A stretch of 6,376 nucleotides of DNA from Acidobacteriota bacterium (GTDB taxonomy: Bacteria; Acidobacteriota; Terriglobia; Terriglobales; Acidobacteriaceae). Positions within the stretch are counted from its first letter, which is position 1; each line of letters starts with the position of its first letter. The notes below the pieces were generated by a model. It saw nothing but the letters and a program-made list of their open reading frames with translations. It searched no databases and was not told the origin of the DNA. Both the position numbers and the translations under genes were made by a program. The stretch lies in the NCBI GenBank assembly GCA_003223595.1, contig QHVR01000494.1:1-6376 (forward strand), written 5' to 3'. Below are positions 1-5,861 of this stretch, piece by piece.

Positions 1-1
1 T

Positions 2-421
2 ACCCTTTCGCTGTTGTGCCGCTCGTCGGTGCTCGTATTGCTTGCCGTTTCCTCTGCCAGCCAGGCGCAGGATCTGCATTTAAAGAAGAATATCTCGTCC
101 GGCGGATACGTGGTCTCGACAACCGAAACGTCGATCAAAGGGGCGCGGGAACGAAGCGTCACTCAGTCGCCGAACGGCAGCACCGTGACGCTGCGGCAGT
201 GCGATCTGCGGCGCACCGTCACCATGGACGAGGCGAATCAGACTTATCTCTTGACCGACGATCCGCAGGACGAAAACGCGGCCAAGGTCGGGGCTCCCCG
301 ATGCCAAAGGTGGCAAGATCACCGTCACGACCACCATCACGGATACCGGCGAGCGCAAGGTGATCTACGGCTATCAGGCGCGCCATCTCAAAGCGAAAGT
401 CGTTCAGGAACCCTCGCCTGA
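2..421 (+). CDS. Secreted DUF4412-like protein, N-terminal piece (5' partial, frameshifted)
   Basis: This reading frame is open to the left edge, so the true start is probably outside the window; TTG at 14 is the only near-edge alternative. The first residues form a signal peptide: a hydrophobic core VLVLLAVSSAS followed by an S-Q-A cleavage motif just before QDLHLKK, so the product is exported. The exported part (ISSGGYVVSTTETSIKG, MDEANQTYLLTDD) resembles the strand-rich start of DUF4412-like periplasmic proteins; this is recognition by eye only. The frame is meaningful up to about VGAP (290-298). After that it turns into His/Arg-rich nonsense (HRHDHHHGYRR) and stops at 421, while the sensible protein continues from 300 in the next frame. 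Dropping one C from 296-299 gives VGAPDAKGGK and joins both pieces into one frame of at least 541 codons. The gene is therefore either a pseudogene or intact with a sequencing error. Confidence 0.75.
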   Translation, partial: TLSLLCRSSVLVLLAVSSASQAQDLHLKKNISSGGYVVSTTETSIKGARERSVTQSPNGSTVTLRQCDLRRTVTMDEANQTYLLTDDPQDENAAKVGAPRCQRWQDHRHDHHHGYRRAQGDLRLSGAPSQSESRSGTLA

Positions 422-1628
422 AGCCTGTACGCAGGTTCGCCAGTCGTTTGAGATTGACGGGTGGTTTGCCGATCTTGCAAAGGAGCAGGCTTCCTGCTCG
501 GCCATTGCGCCTCCAGTGCAGCCCGGAACTGGCTGTCATGACAAAGTGATCTCGCGCTTCGTCGGCAGCGGAAAGCCGGGATATCCGATGCAGGAAGACA
601 TCGCGATGCCAACTCCGGATGGCGGCACCACAACTGTCAGCGTGCGCGTTTCGGAAATCACGAAACAGCAACTCCCCGCTGAGATGTTCGACGTGCCCGC
701 CGGATATCGCCAGGTTGCTTCCTTTGCCGAGTTGAACAATGGCTCAATCGCCCAGGGGTTAATTGCGCAGGCTCCATCGTACGGTCCCAAGCCGCAGATG
801 CCGCAGGGCAAGGCCGGCAATCAGGCAATGGCACCTTCGCCGGGGATGAACCTCCAGCCAATGCTCGCGACCCAACAGCAGCAGATGGCGCTTGCCCAGG
901 CGCAAATGGCCGCTGCAGGCGCCCTCAACAAAGGAGGAATGTCGAACGCCAATATGATGGGCGGAGGCATGCCTCCGAACGGAATGTCTCCAACTGGAGT
1001 GCCGCAGGGCGCCGCCGCGGCTCCTGCGCCTCTGGGGCCCAAGGCTGCGGGCAAAATCCGCATCGGAGTGGCTCCTCCCGAAGCCCAGGTGGGGCAAGGC
1101 AACAACGCCGGCGCCGATTACAGCACGCCCATACGCAACGCAGAGATCGCACTCATGAGCGGCCCAGCGATCGAAATTGCTCCTCTGGACTCTCACGTCG
1201 CCATGCAGTTGCAGGCCGAAGCGCAGCAGAAACAATGCGACTACATTATGTTCTCGGCGGTGAGCGTGAAACACAGTTCCGGCGGTTTCGGTAAGTTCAT
1301 GAAGGTCGGCAGCATGGCCGCCAGCATGACTCCTATGGGTGCGATGGCTCACGGTATGGGTGGCGCTGCCGCGGCACAAGCCGCCGGAGTGGCTGCCTCG
1401 CAAATTGCGCAGCAGAAGGCCATGAACCAACTCGCCGGCTTCAACGGGCAGATCAAGTCAAAGGACGATGTGACGGTTCAGTATCAGCTGTTCACCACCG
1501 GGCAGTCGACGCCGGTCGTGCAGAACTCGCTTGCCGGAAAAGCGAAGTCGGATGGCGAAGATGTCTTGACTCCCCTGCTGCAACAAGCGGCCACAACTGT
1601 GTTGACTTCGGTCAGCCCGAAGCAGTGA
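300..1628 (+). CDS. Secreted protein, C-terminal piece: DUF4412-like end, Met/Gln/Ala-rich linker, CsgG/LpoB-like domain
   Basis: This is the continuation of the gene entering at the left edge, in the neighbouring frame. Sense coding resumes at 300 (DAKGGKITV). GTG at 360 is the first start-like codon, but I do not think it is used. Three parts are visible. Positions 300-720 finish the N-terminal domain, ending in EMFDVPAGYRQV, a Phe-x-Val-Pro-x-Gly-Tyr ending seen in DUF4412-type proteins. Positions 780-1050 encode a low-complexity Gln/Met/Gly/Pro/Ala linker (LATQQQQMALAQAQM, MMGGGMPPNGM). Positions 1053-1625 encode a second domain: KIRIGVAPPEAQVGQG, a stretch of possible helix, then QKQCDYIMFSAV and GFNGQIKSKDDV. 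The order 'RIGV...P..., then a cysteine-Asp-Tyr strand' recalls CsgG/LpoB-like folds, but that is inference. It contains a glycine/alanine zipper-like segment (1306-1400). Function is unknown; an envelope role is likely. The gene faces the kinase gene convergently with an 86-base gap. Confidence 0.8.
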   Translation, partial: DAKGGKITVTTTITDTGERKVIYGYQARHLKAKVVQEPSPEACTQVRQSFEIDGWFADLAKEQASCSAIAPPVQPGTGCHDKVISRFVGSGKPGYPMQEDIAMPTPDGGTTTVSVRVSEITKQQLPAEMFDVPAGYRQVASFAELNNGSIAQGLIAQAPSYGPKPQMPQGKAGNQAMAPSPGMNLQPMLATQQQQMALAQAQMAAAGALNKGGMSNANMMGGGMPPNGMSPTGVPQGAAAAPAPLGPKAAGKIRIGVAPPEAQVGQGNNAGADYSTPIRNAEIALMSGPAIEIAPLDSHVAMQLQAEAQQKQCDYIMFSAVSVKHSSGGFGKFMKVGSMAASMTPMGAMAHGMGGAAAAQAAGVAASQIAQQKAMNQLAGFNGQIKSKDDVTVQYQLFTTGQSTPVVQNSLAGKAKSDGEDVLTPLLQQAATTVLTSVSPKQ

Positions 1629-1641
1629 GCAGCTTTTTGGG

Positions 1642-1666
1642 GCAGCCGGGTACTTCGCTCGGCTGC
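1642..1666. other. Hairpin overlapping the terminator stem
   Basis: GCAGCCG at 1642-1648 pairs with CGGCTGC at 1660-1666. A G-T and a G-C pair extend it to nine pairs around a seven-base loop. The T5 run (1634-1638) lies before the hairpin on the + strand, and as A5 after it on the minus strand. It is therefore not a textbook terminator in either direction. Its right arm shares two bases with the left arm of the longer stem at 1665-1705, so the two structures compete. Confidence 0.4.
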
Positions 1667-1720
1667 GCGGGCTACTGAATCGCCAATGTTCTCTGTGGCC
1701 CGCGCCCTCTTTAGTTAATT
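1665..1720 (+). terminator. Probable intrinsic terminator of the secreted-protein gene
   Basis: GCGCGGGC at 1665-1672 pairs perfectly with GCCCGCGC at 1698-1705. The stem extends inward by T-G, A-T and C-G to 11 pairs around a 19-base loop, and is followed on the + strand by CCTCTTTAGTTAATT, a moderately T-rich tail. It starts 37 bases after the stop at 1628. The tail overlaps the stop codon of the convergent kinase gene (1715-1717). The T tract is interrupted and the loop long, so strength is uncertain. No T tract follows the stem on the minus strand, so this is not an obvious terminator for the kinase transcript. Confidence 0.45.
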
Positions 1721-4615
1721 GACCAATGCTAGTTTGGTCAATCGTTGCGAGGTGCATTCGGCAAGTTTTTGTGAAACTTCCTTAGGCAGCCGGACTTCGA
1801 TCATGCTGGTACTGATCCAGGCGGGATTTGGCACTTTGCTCCAAATATTCAGGCTCTTCTGATACCACTCCGAGGCAGAGTTCCAATCAGGGCTGCTCTG
1901 GGCGCGCTGCTTCGCTGCTTTTGCCAGTTGCACGGAAACGTCTCCTTCACCGGTATAGGTCTCGGCCAGAGCATACAAAACCTCTTCGTTATCCGGATTC
2001 GCTTCCTGCAGAGACTCAAGTCTTCCGCGGCATTCCTCGTACTGCTTCCTGGCTTCGGTCGGGTTCCCAGACTTCAACAGTGCTTCCGCAAGCCGGTCCG
2101 TCGATGCGCAGTAATAGACCTGACTTCGCAAGTCATTGGCGCCTGCAGCGCGGGCGGAGGTGATCGCTTCCTTTCCCCTCTGGTACTCCGCCAAGGCATC
2201 CGCAATTTTGCCTCTGCGTTCAAAGGCTTCGCCCACCCACCCGTGAGCGATGCTCTGAAATATCTTGTACAGCGGCGTGAGCGAGGACTCGGTGCCGATT
2301 CTCTCCAAGGCTTCGCGCAGGTGCTTCAAGCCATCATCGATTCGGCCCCCTTCCACCAACGCGTGACCGAGTTGCCCGGAGCTTGTGATAATGATCTGCT
2401 TCACGGTTTGGTTGCTGGGGTCGGCTGCAGCCTGTCGCAAGGCGGAGTCGCGACTTTTGCGGTATCCGGCGATCGCGTCGTCAATCCTGCCGTCGGCCAG
2501 ATAAATGTCGGCAATTTTTGTATCCGTCACCGCCATATTGAGTGCGATGATGGCATGGGTTCTCTTGGGATCAACCGCATTGGAAAGAGCCGCGCTCCGA
2601 CGGTAATACTCCAGGGCGCCACGACGGTCTCCCAGTTTCAGCGTGGCATCGCCCAGCAGCAGCATGATCACCGTTTCCTGGGCACGAACAGAAAAGCTGC
2701 TTGGGTTGATCTGAAGTGCACGGTGATCCAGTTCCAGTGCCCTTTGCAGGCCTTGTACCCCCTCCTTCACCGTTCCGATACTGCCCGTCGCGCCGTTCCC
2801 GACATGCAGAAATCCCAGGCCGCTGTAAGCTCGCGTATCCTGGGCAATCACGCGAAAGTTGTTCGGGTCTGCCGCGGCGGCGCGATCGAGAATGGCGACC
2901 GCCAGGTTGGTATAGTCGAGTCCGGCAGCGATATCGCCCGCAACCCCGCTCTGAAAATCCGACATATCGAGATAGGCGACCGCCAACTCAACCTGGTCTT
3001 TGTTGTTCTTCGGATTCAGCCGGGCCAGGGATTCCCGCAACTCCACTGACTTCTTCAGGCTGATCGCCGCTCCTTTGACGTCGCCGAGATTGGGATCCAG
3101 AGGATCACCCTGCAGGGCGCCGACGCGTTCGTAAGCGGTCGCCAATTCCCGCATAAGATCCGGTTCGGTACCCGATTCTGTCGATAAGCTGTCCAGATAC
3201 TCCAGGGCTCGCTGCAGAATCAGCTTGCGTGCGGCCGTGGCTCCCGCCAGATCGGCGATTGAGTCGTGGATCTCGAAGATCAGCGAATTGGCCAGCTTGC
3301 GCACGTCCTTAAATCGCGCTTCGGCGCGGCGGCGGTTAGCCTCTGCGATGCGTGCTTGGCGCGCCGTGGCAATAATCCCACCCGCAATTGCGACCAGGAT
3401 GAGTGCAACTGCCGCCACTCCCACCAAGTGTCGCCGGACAAATTTGTTCACCCGATAAGACACGGAATCTGGAGTCGCAGTGACCGGAAGTTCCTGCAGG
3501 TGCCGACGGATATCTTCTACAAGCTGTTCCACGGAGCCGTAGCGGCGGCTCGGTTCTTTGCGCAGCGCTTTCAGAACAATGTTGTCGAGATCGCCCTTCA
3601 ACCGCCGCTGCTGGCGCGCGGATGTTTTAGCGCGTGCCCCTCCCTGTTCCTGCGCTGCAACTTCCCGAGCGGTCGCGGGCCATACAGCAGAACTGGGTTT
3701 CGTCGGTTCCAGCTCGCAGATCACCCGCGCAAATTCCATTGGCGTGCGAGTACTCTCTGGATATGGCGAGTGCCCGGTGAGCAATCGATAGAGTACGACT
3801 CCCAGTGAGTAGACATCGCTGGCAGTCGTAATCGTTTCGCCGCGAACCTGCTCGGGACTCGCGTACTCGGGCGTCATCGGACGCAGTAACGTGGTCTCCG
3901 CCTTCGCAGCCGGATCCAGAATCTTGGCAATGCCAAAGTCGAGCAGCTTCGGAAGCCCATCTGCCGTCACCAGAATGTTGCTGGGCTTGATGTCGCGATG
4001 AATGACCAGCCTCTGATGCGCAAACTGAACGGCGGCACAAATTTGGGTAAAGAGTTTCAGTCGTTCATTGACGGCAAGCTCGTGTTCCTCGCAATACTGA
4101 TCGATGGGCGTTCCCTCGATCAGCTCCATGACCAGGAAAGGAAGCCCTTCTTGAGTGGTGCCGCCATCGTATAAGCGAGCAATGTTTGCGTGATCAAGTG
4201 ACGCCAGGATCTGGCGCTCGTGAACAAACCGCTCCAGCACGGCTGTGGTGTCATAGCCGCCGCGCACCAGCTTGATTGCGACTTCCTTCTTATACTGTCC
4301 GTCGGCGCGGACTGCCCGGTAGACCTCGCCCATGCCTCCATGGCCGATTTCCGCCTCAATCTGGTAGACGCCGATTCGCCGTCCAATCCAAGTGGACCGG
4401 CCCGGTTCCCCGAGAGCGCTCTTCAAATCCACTGCCGGACTGTTCAGGAAAATGCTGCCGGCCTTCTCGTGCGACTCCAAAAGAGATTCGACCTCGCTGC
4501 GAAGTTCGGAATCATACGAGCAGATTTTGTCGAGATACACTAAGCGTTCGGCCGCAGGCACGGCCAGAGCCGCGTCCAGCACTTCGCGCACTTCTTGCCA
4601 TCGTTCCGGTCTCAT
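1715..4615 (-). CDS. Membrane Ser/Thr protein kinase with TPR-like sensor half
   Basis: This is a receptor-like protein kinase of 966 residues. Residues 1-65 (MRPERWQEVREVL, then a helical Leu/Glu-rich stretch) match the N-terminal extension usual in kinases of Acidobacteria and Planctomycetes, and fix ATG 4615 as start. The kinase domain spans about 84-375: glycine loop IGHGGMGEVYRA (90-101), VAIK lysine K115, helix-C glutamate E133, HRD at 206-208 with K210 and N213, DFG at 226-228, activation loop with T241, T242 and T248, SPE at 253-255, D267 and R358. All catalytic residues are present, so it should be active. A single membrane helix lies at about 396-417, placing the kinase in the cytoplasm. 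The remaining 540 or so residues are outside and consist of TPR-like helical pairs (for example ELATAYERVGAL, ALEYYRRSAALSN, DALAEYQRGKEA). No PASTA repeats are seen. The gene starts inside the sigma factor frame, so co-transcription and coupled translation are likely. The signal and substrate are unknown. Confidence 0.95.
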   Translation of the reverse strand: MRPERWQEVREVLDAALAVPAAERLVYLDKICSYDSELRSEVESLLESHEKAGSIFLNSPAVDLKSALGEPGRSTWIGRRIGVYQIEAEIGHGGMGEVYRAVRADGQYKKEVAIKLVRGGYDTTAVLERFVHERQILASLDHANIARLYDGGTTQEGLPFLVMELIEGTPIDQYCEEHELAVNERLKLFTQICAAVQFAHQRLVIHRDIKPSNILVTADGLPKLLDFGIAKILDPAAKAETTLLRPMTPEYASPEQVRGETITTASDVYSLGVVLYRLLTGHSPYPESTRTPMEFARVICELEPTKPSSAVWPATAREVAAQEQGGARAKTSARQQRRLKGDLDNIVLKALRKEPSRRYGSVEQLVEDIRRHLQELPVTATPDSVSYRVNKFVRRHLVGVAAVALILVAIAGGIIATARQARIAEANRRRAEARFKDVRKLANSLIFEIHDSIADLAGATAARKLILQRALEYLDSLSTESGTEPDLMRELATAYERVGALQGDPLDPNLGDVKGAAISLKKSVELRESLARLNPKNNKDQVELAVAYLDMSDFQSGVAGDIAAGLDYTNLAVAILDRAAAADPNNFRVIAQDTRAYSGLGFLHVGNGATGSIGTVKEGVQGLQRALELDHRALQINPSSFSVRAQETVIMLLLGDATLKLGDRRGALEYYRRSAALSNAVDPKRTHAIIALNMAVTDTKIADIYLADGRIDDAIAGYRKSRDSALRQAAADPSNQTVKQIIITSSGQLGHALVEGGRIDDGLKHLREALERIGTESSLTPLYKIFQSIAHGWVGEAFERRGKIADALAEYQRGKEAITSARAAGANDLRSQVYYCASTDRLAEALLKSGNPTEARKQYEECRGRLESLQEANPDNEEVLYALAETYTGEGDVSVQLAKAAKQRAQSSPDWNSASEWYQKSLNIWSKVPNPAWISTSMIEVRLPKEVSQKLAECTSQRLTKLALVN

Positions 4616-5153
4616 AGCGCGCAGTTATCCAGTCTCGTTTGACCGTCGATGCTGAAACCCCTAAGACATCTGCGGTATCTTCAACGGAAAGCCCTCCGAA
4701 AAACTTCAATTCCACCACTCGACTCTGCTGCTCATCCATCAGCGCCAGGCTCTTCAGGGCATCGTCCAGCGCGACGATGTCGAAGTCCAGGACCTTGGGC
4801 TGCTCCTCGGCGTCTTCCAGAGCGAGCTTGTAGACGTCGCCCCCGCGCTTGGAGGCGCGATGGCTACGCGCGTGATCGACCAGAATCTGCCGCATGAGCT
4901 GCGCGGCCACAGCGAAGAAATGAGCACGATTCTGCCACTGTGGCAAAGCCTGTTCGGTCATGCGCACGTAGGCTTCGTGCACCAGGGCCGTGCTTTGCAG
5001 CGTGTGGTCGGAACGCTCGCCTTGCAAATAGCGGTTGGCAATGCGGCGCAGTTCGGTGTACACCAGCGGCAGCAGCGAGTCGAGCGCCGCCTTGTCTCCG
5101 CTTCGCCAGCGGACCAATAGTTCGGTGACCTGATTGGAGGGCCCGCGTTGCAA
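4512..5153 (-). CDS. ECF-type RNA polymerase sigma factor (TIGR02999 / Sigma70_ECF-like)
   Basis: This is an alternative sigma factor that directs RNA polymerase to a private set of promoters. Numbered from TTG 5153, residues 9-95 form sigma region 2 (VTELLVRW, LPLVYTELRRIANRYL, TLQSTALVHEAYVRM, then HFFAVAAQLMRQILVDHAR). Residues 129-175 form region 4, with the helix-turn-helix LSVEDTADVLGVSASTVKRDW. ALVHEAY and the HFFA...MRQILVDHAR block are hallmarks of the TIGR02999 group. The frame is open up to TTG 5198, but the promoter at 5227-5199 would start RNA near 5192. TTG 5153, preceded by TTTGGGGCGATAAGACA, therefore fits best; GTG 5177 is possible. The end is odd: relatives continue after DWxxAR with a short AWLxREL-like end, whereas here the last 34 residues (from Tyr180) are an Arg/Ser/Gly-rich tail read out of frame from the kinase gene, with stop TGA at 4514-4512. 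Overlap with the kinase gene is 104 bases. It is expected to act with the kinase. Confidence 0.9.
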   Translation of the reverse strand: MQRGPSNQVTELLVRWRSGDKAALDSLLPLVYTELRRIANRYLQGERSDHTLQSTALVHEAYVRMTEQALPQWQNRAHFFAVAAQLMRQILVDHARSHRASKRGGDVYKLALEDAEEQPKVLDFDIVALDDALKSLALMDEQQSRVVELKFFGGLSVEDTADVLGVSASTVKRDWITARYETGTMARSARSAGRGSGRACGRTLSVSRQNLLV

Positions 5154-5198
5154 TGTCTTATCGCCCCAAAGACACACGCGGAGGATGCGTGAGGGCAA

Positions 5199-5227
5199 AG
5201 CATATCCAACCCCTTTTCAGCTGTCAA
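5199..5227 (-). promoter_or_regulatory. Sigma-70-type promoter of the sigma factor/kinase operon
   Basis: On the minus strand TTGACA (5227-5222) is a perfect -35 box. Exactly 17 bases later comes TATGCT (5204-5199), a 4/6 match to the -10 box. Transcription would begin near 5191-5193, leaving a leader of about 38 bases before TTG 5153. The stretch AAAAGGGG (5217-5210) inside the spacer looks like a ribosome-binding site for an ATG at 5203, but that ATG opens a frame other than the sigma factor's and overlaps the -10 box. I read the stretch as promoter spacer. This would make the operon driven by the housekeeping sigma factor. Confidence 0.55.
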
Positions 5228-5423
5228 TGGATGAATGCTGCAAGACCGTGCTTGGGACCCAGTTCAGCGAAGCTGCTGCTACACCTACAATAGCCGCAAT
5301 CCGGTGCGCGGGCTTGCAAATGCTCTTACTACCTTTAGACCCACGAAGACCTTCAAGAATGATAGCAATTCAGTAGAACTTCCTGAACGCCCCGGAATTC
5401 GAATCTGGGAGCGTACGGCGAGG

Positions 5424-5457
5424 TGAAGTGGAATTCTGGGGCAGGCTGAAGTGGAAT
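5424..5457. repeat. Direct repeat TGAAGTGGAAT x2, possible remnant of an insertion sequence end
   Basis: TGAAGTGGAAT occurs at 5424-5434 and again, identical, at 5447-5457, a period of 23 bases. Read on the other strand it is ATTCCACTTCA twice. Short direct repeats with a period of about 20 bases at an end are typical of IS21-family elements, and I associate the ATTCCACTTCA word with such ends. That family assignment is from memory, not a search. No transposase is present in the window, so at most this is an orphan end or relic. Confidence 0.35.
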
Positions 5458-5481
5458 CACCACTCAATGATCGGGAAAGAA

Positions 5482-5531
5482 TGGCGGGGACGACGGGACT
5501 CGAACCCGCGGCCTCTGCCGTGACAGGGCAG
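5482..5531 (-). tRNA. tRNA-Asp(GTC) 3' fragment, probable integration att scar
   Basis: The minus strand reads as tRNA nucleotides 27-76: anticodon stem CTGCC/GGCAG (5531-5527 with 5519-5515), loop CTGTCAC with anticodon GTC at 5524-5522, five-base variable region AGGCC, T stem GCGGG/CCCGT around loop TTCGAGT, acceptor 3' strand CGTCCCC, discriminator G, and encoded CCA (5484-5482). The upstream bases do not form a D arm and contain no GGGGACG partner for the acceptor strand, so the 5' part of the tRNA is absent and the fragment cannot work as a tRNA. Site-specific integrases that use tRNA genes leave exactly such displaced 3' ends at the far end of their element. The intact gene would then lie beyond the right edge of the window. 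Confidence 0.8.
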
Positions 5532-5611
5532 CAATGGCGTGCAACTTATTGAATTTCAACGGTACTGACACCTGTTCTTGATCTTCTAAGGAGTTCTTTG
5601 ACCCGGCGTAC

Positions 5612-5637
5612 CGGACCCAAATCGGACCCAGATTTGG
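5612..5637. repeat. 11-base tandem repeat with embedded palindrome
   Basis: CGGACCCAAAT (5612-5622) is followed directly by CGGACCCAGAT (5623-5633), one mismatch in 11. Across the junction CCAAATC (5617-5623) and GATTTGG (5631-5637) form a perfect seven-pair inverted repeat with a seven-base loop. It lies about 80 bases inside the putative element from the tRNA fragment, where integrase accessory sites often occur. No T tract follows on either strand, so it is not an intrinsic terminator. Confidence 0.4.
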
Positions 5638-5800
5638 AGAGAATTGCCGCACTCTAGGGATCTCGTCGAACGCGGAGCGGAGCCGCGGACTATGAAGGCC
5701 CAATTGGTTAACACAAGCGCGTTTCTCGGTACTAATCTGGCAATGCCAGTTGGGACGTCTGCAGCTGGCCTCGCTAGTCAGCTTGTACAGCACTGGGGGA

Positions 5801-5828
5801 TTCTCCATGGGATCTGGTCCGATATAAA
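5801..5828 (+). promoter_or_regulatory. Weak candidate promoter of the phosphoesterase gene
   Basis: TATAAA at 5823-5828 matches the -10 consensus in five of six positions. Sixteen bases upstream, TTCTCC (5801-5806) is only a 3/6 match to the -35 box. RNA would start near 5835 and contain the AAGAAGGG ribosome-binding site at 5846-5853. An A/T-rich hexamer alone is weak evidence. Confidence 0.25.
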
Positions 5829-5861
5829 ATTTTGGAGCCAAACAAAAGAAGGGACTTGTCT

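Larger units (their letters stand above)
5538..5861. other. Gene-poor stretch between tRNA fragment and phosphoesterase gene
   Basis: I find no convincing gene here. A minus-strand frame is open across this stretch and through the tRNA fragment, ending at 5464, but its C-terminal part is simply translated tRNA. The segment 5640-5560 in that frame (SPNLGPIWVRYAGSKN) could be the tail of a lost integrase; this is speculative. The stretch holds the tandem/inverted repeat at 5612-5637 and, at 5823-5828, TATAAA, which could be a -10 box for the phosphoesterase gene. Confidence 0.4.

Noticed and set aside
931..1000. Met/Gly-rich coding stretch considered as a metal-binding or repeat array
   Set aside because: The units are irregular and fit a low-complexity linker. 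No DNA-level tandem repeat or CRISPR-like spacing is present.
759..1430. Long minus-strand open frame of 223 codons opposite the secreted-protein gene
   Set aside because: The product is His/Arg/Ser-rich without recognisable domains. It mirrors the biased codon use of the real + strand gene.
1928..3049. Plus-strand open frame of 373 codons opposite the kinase gene
   Set aside because: It lies wholly antisense to the TPR-like half of an unmistakable kinase, has no recognisable motif, and is explained by GC-rich codon bias.
5154..5198. Extra 15 N-terminal codons of the sigma factor from TTG 5198
   Set aside because: A promoter -10 box ends at 5199, so the transcript would begin downstream of this codon. 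Related proteins usually start about 8-15 residues before VTELL.
5464..5841. Minus-strand open frame of 125 codons across the tRNA fragment
   Set aside because: Its C-terminal end (SRQRPRVRVPSSPPFF) is translated tRNA sequence, a known artefact, and the rest matches no family I know.
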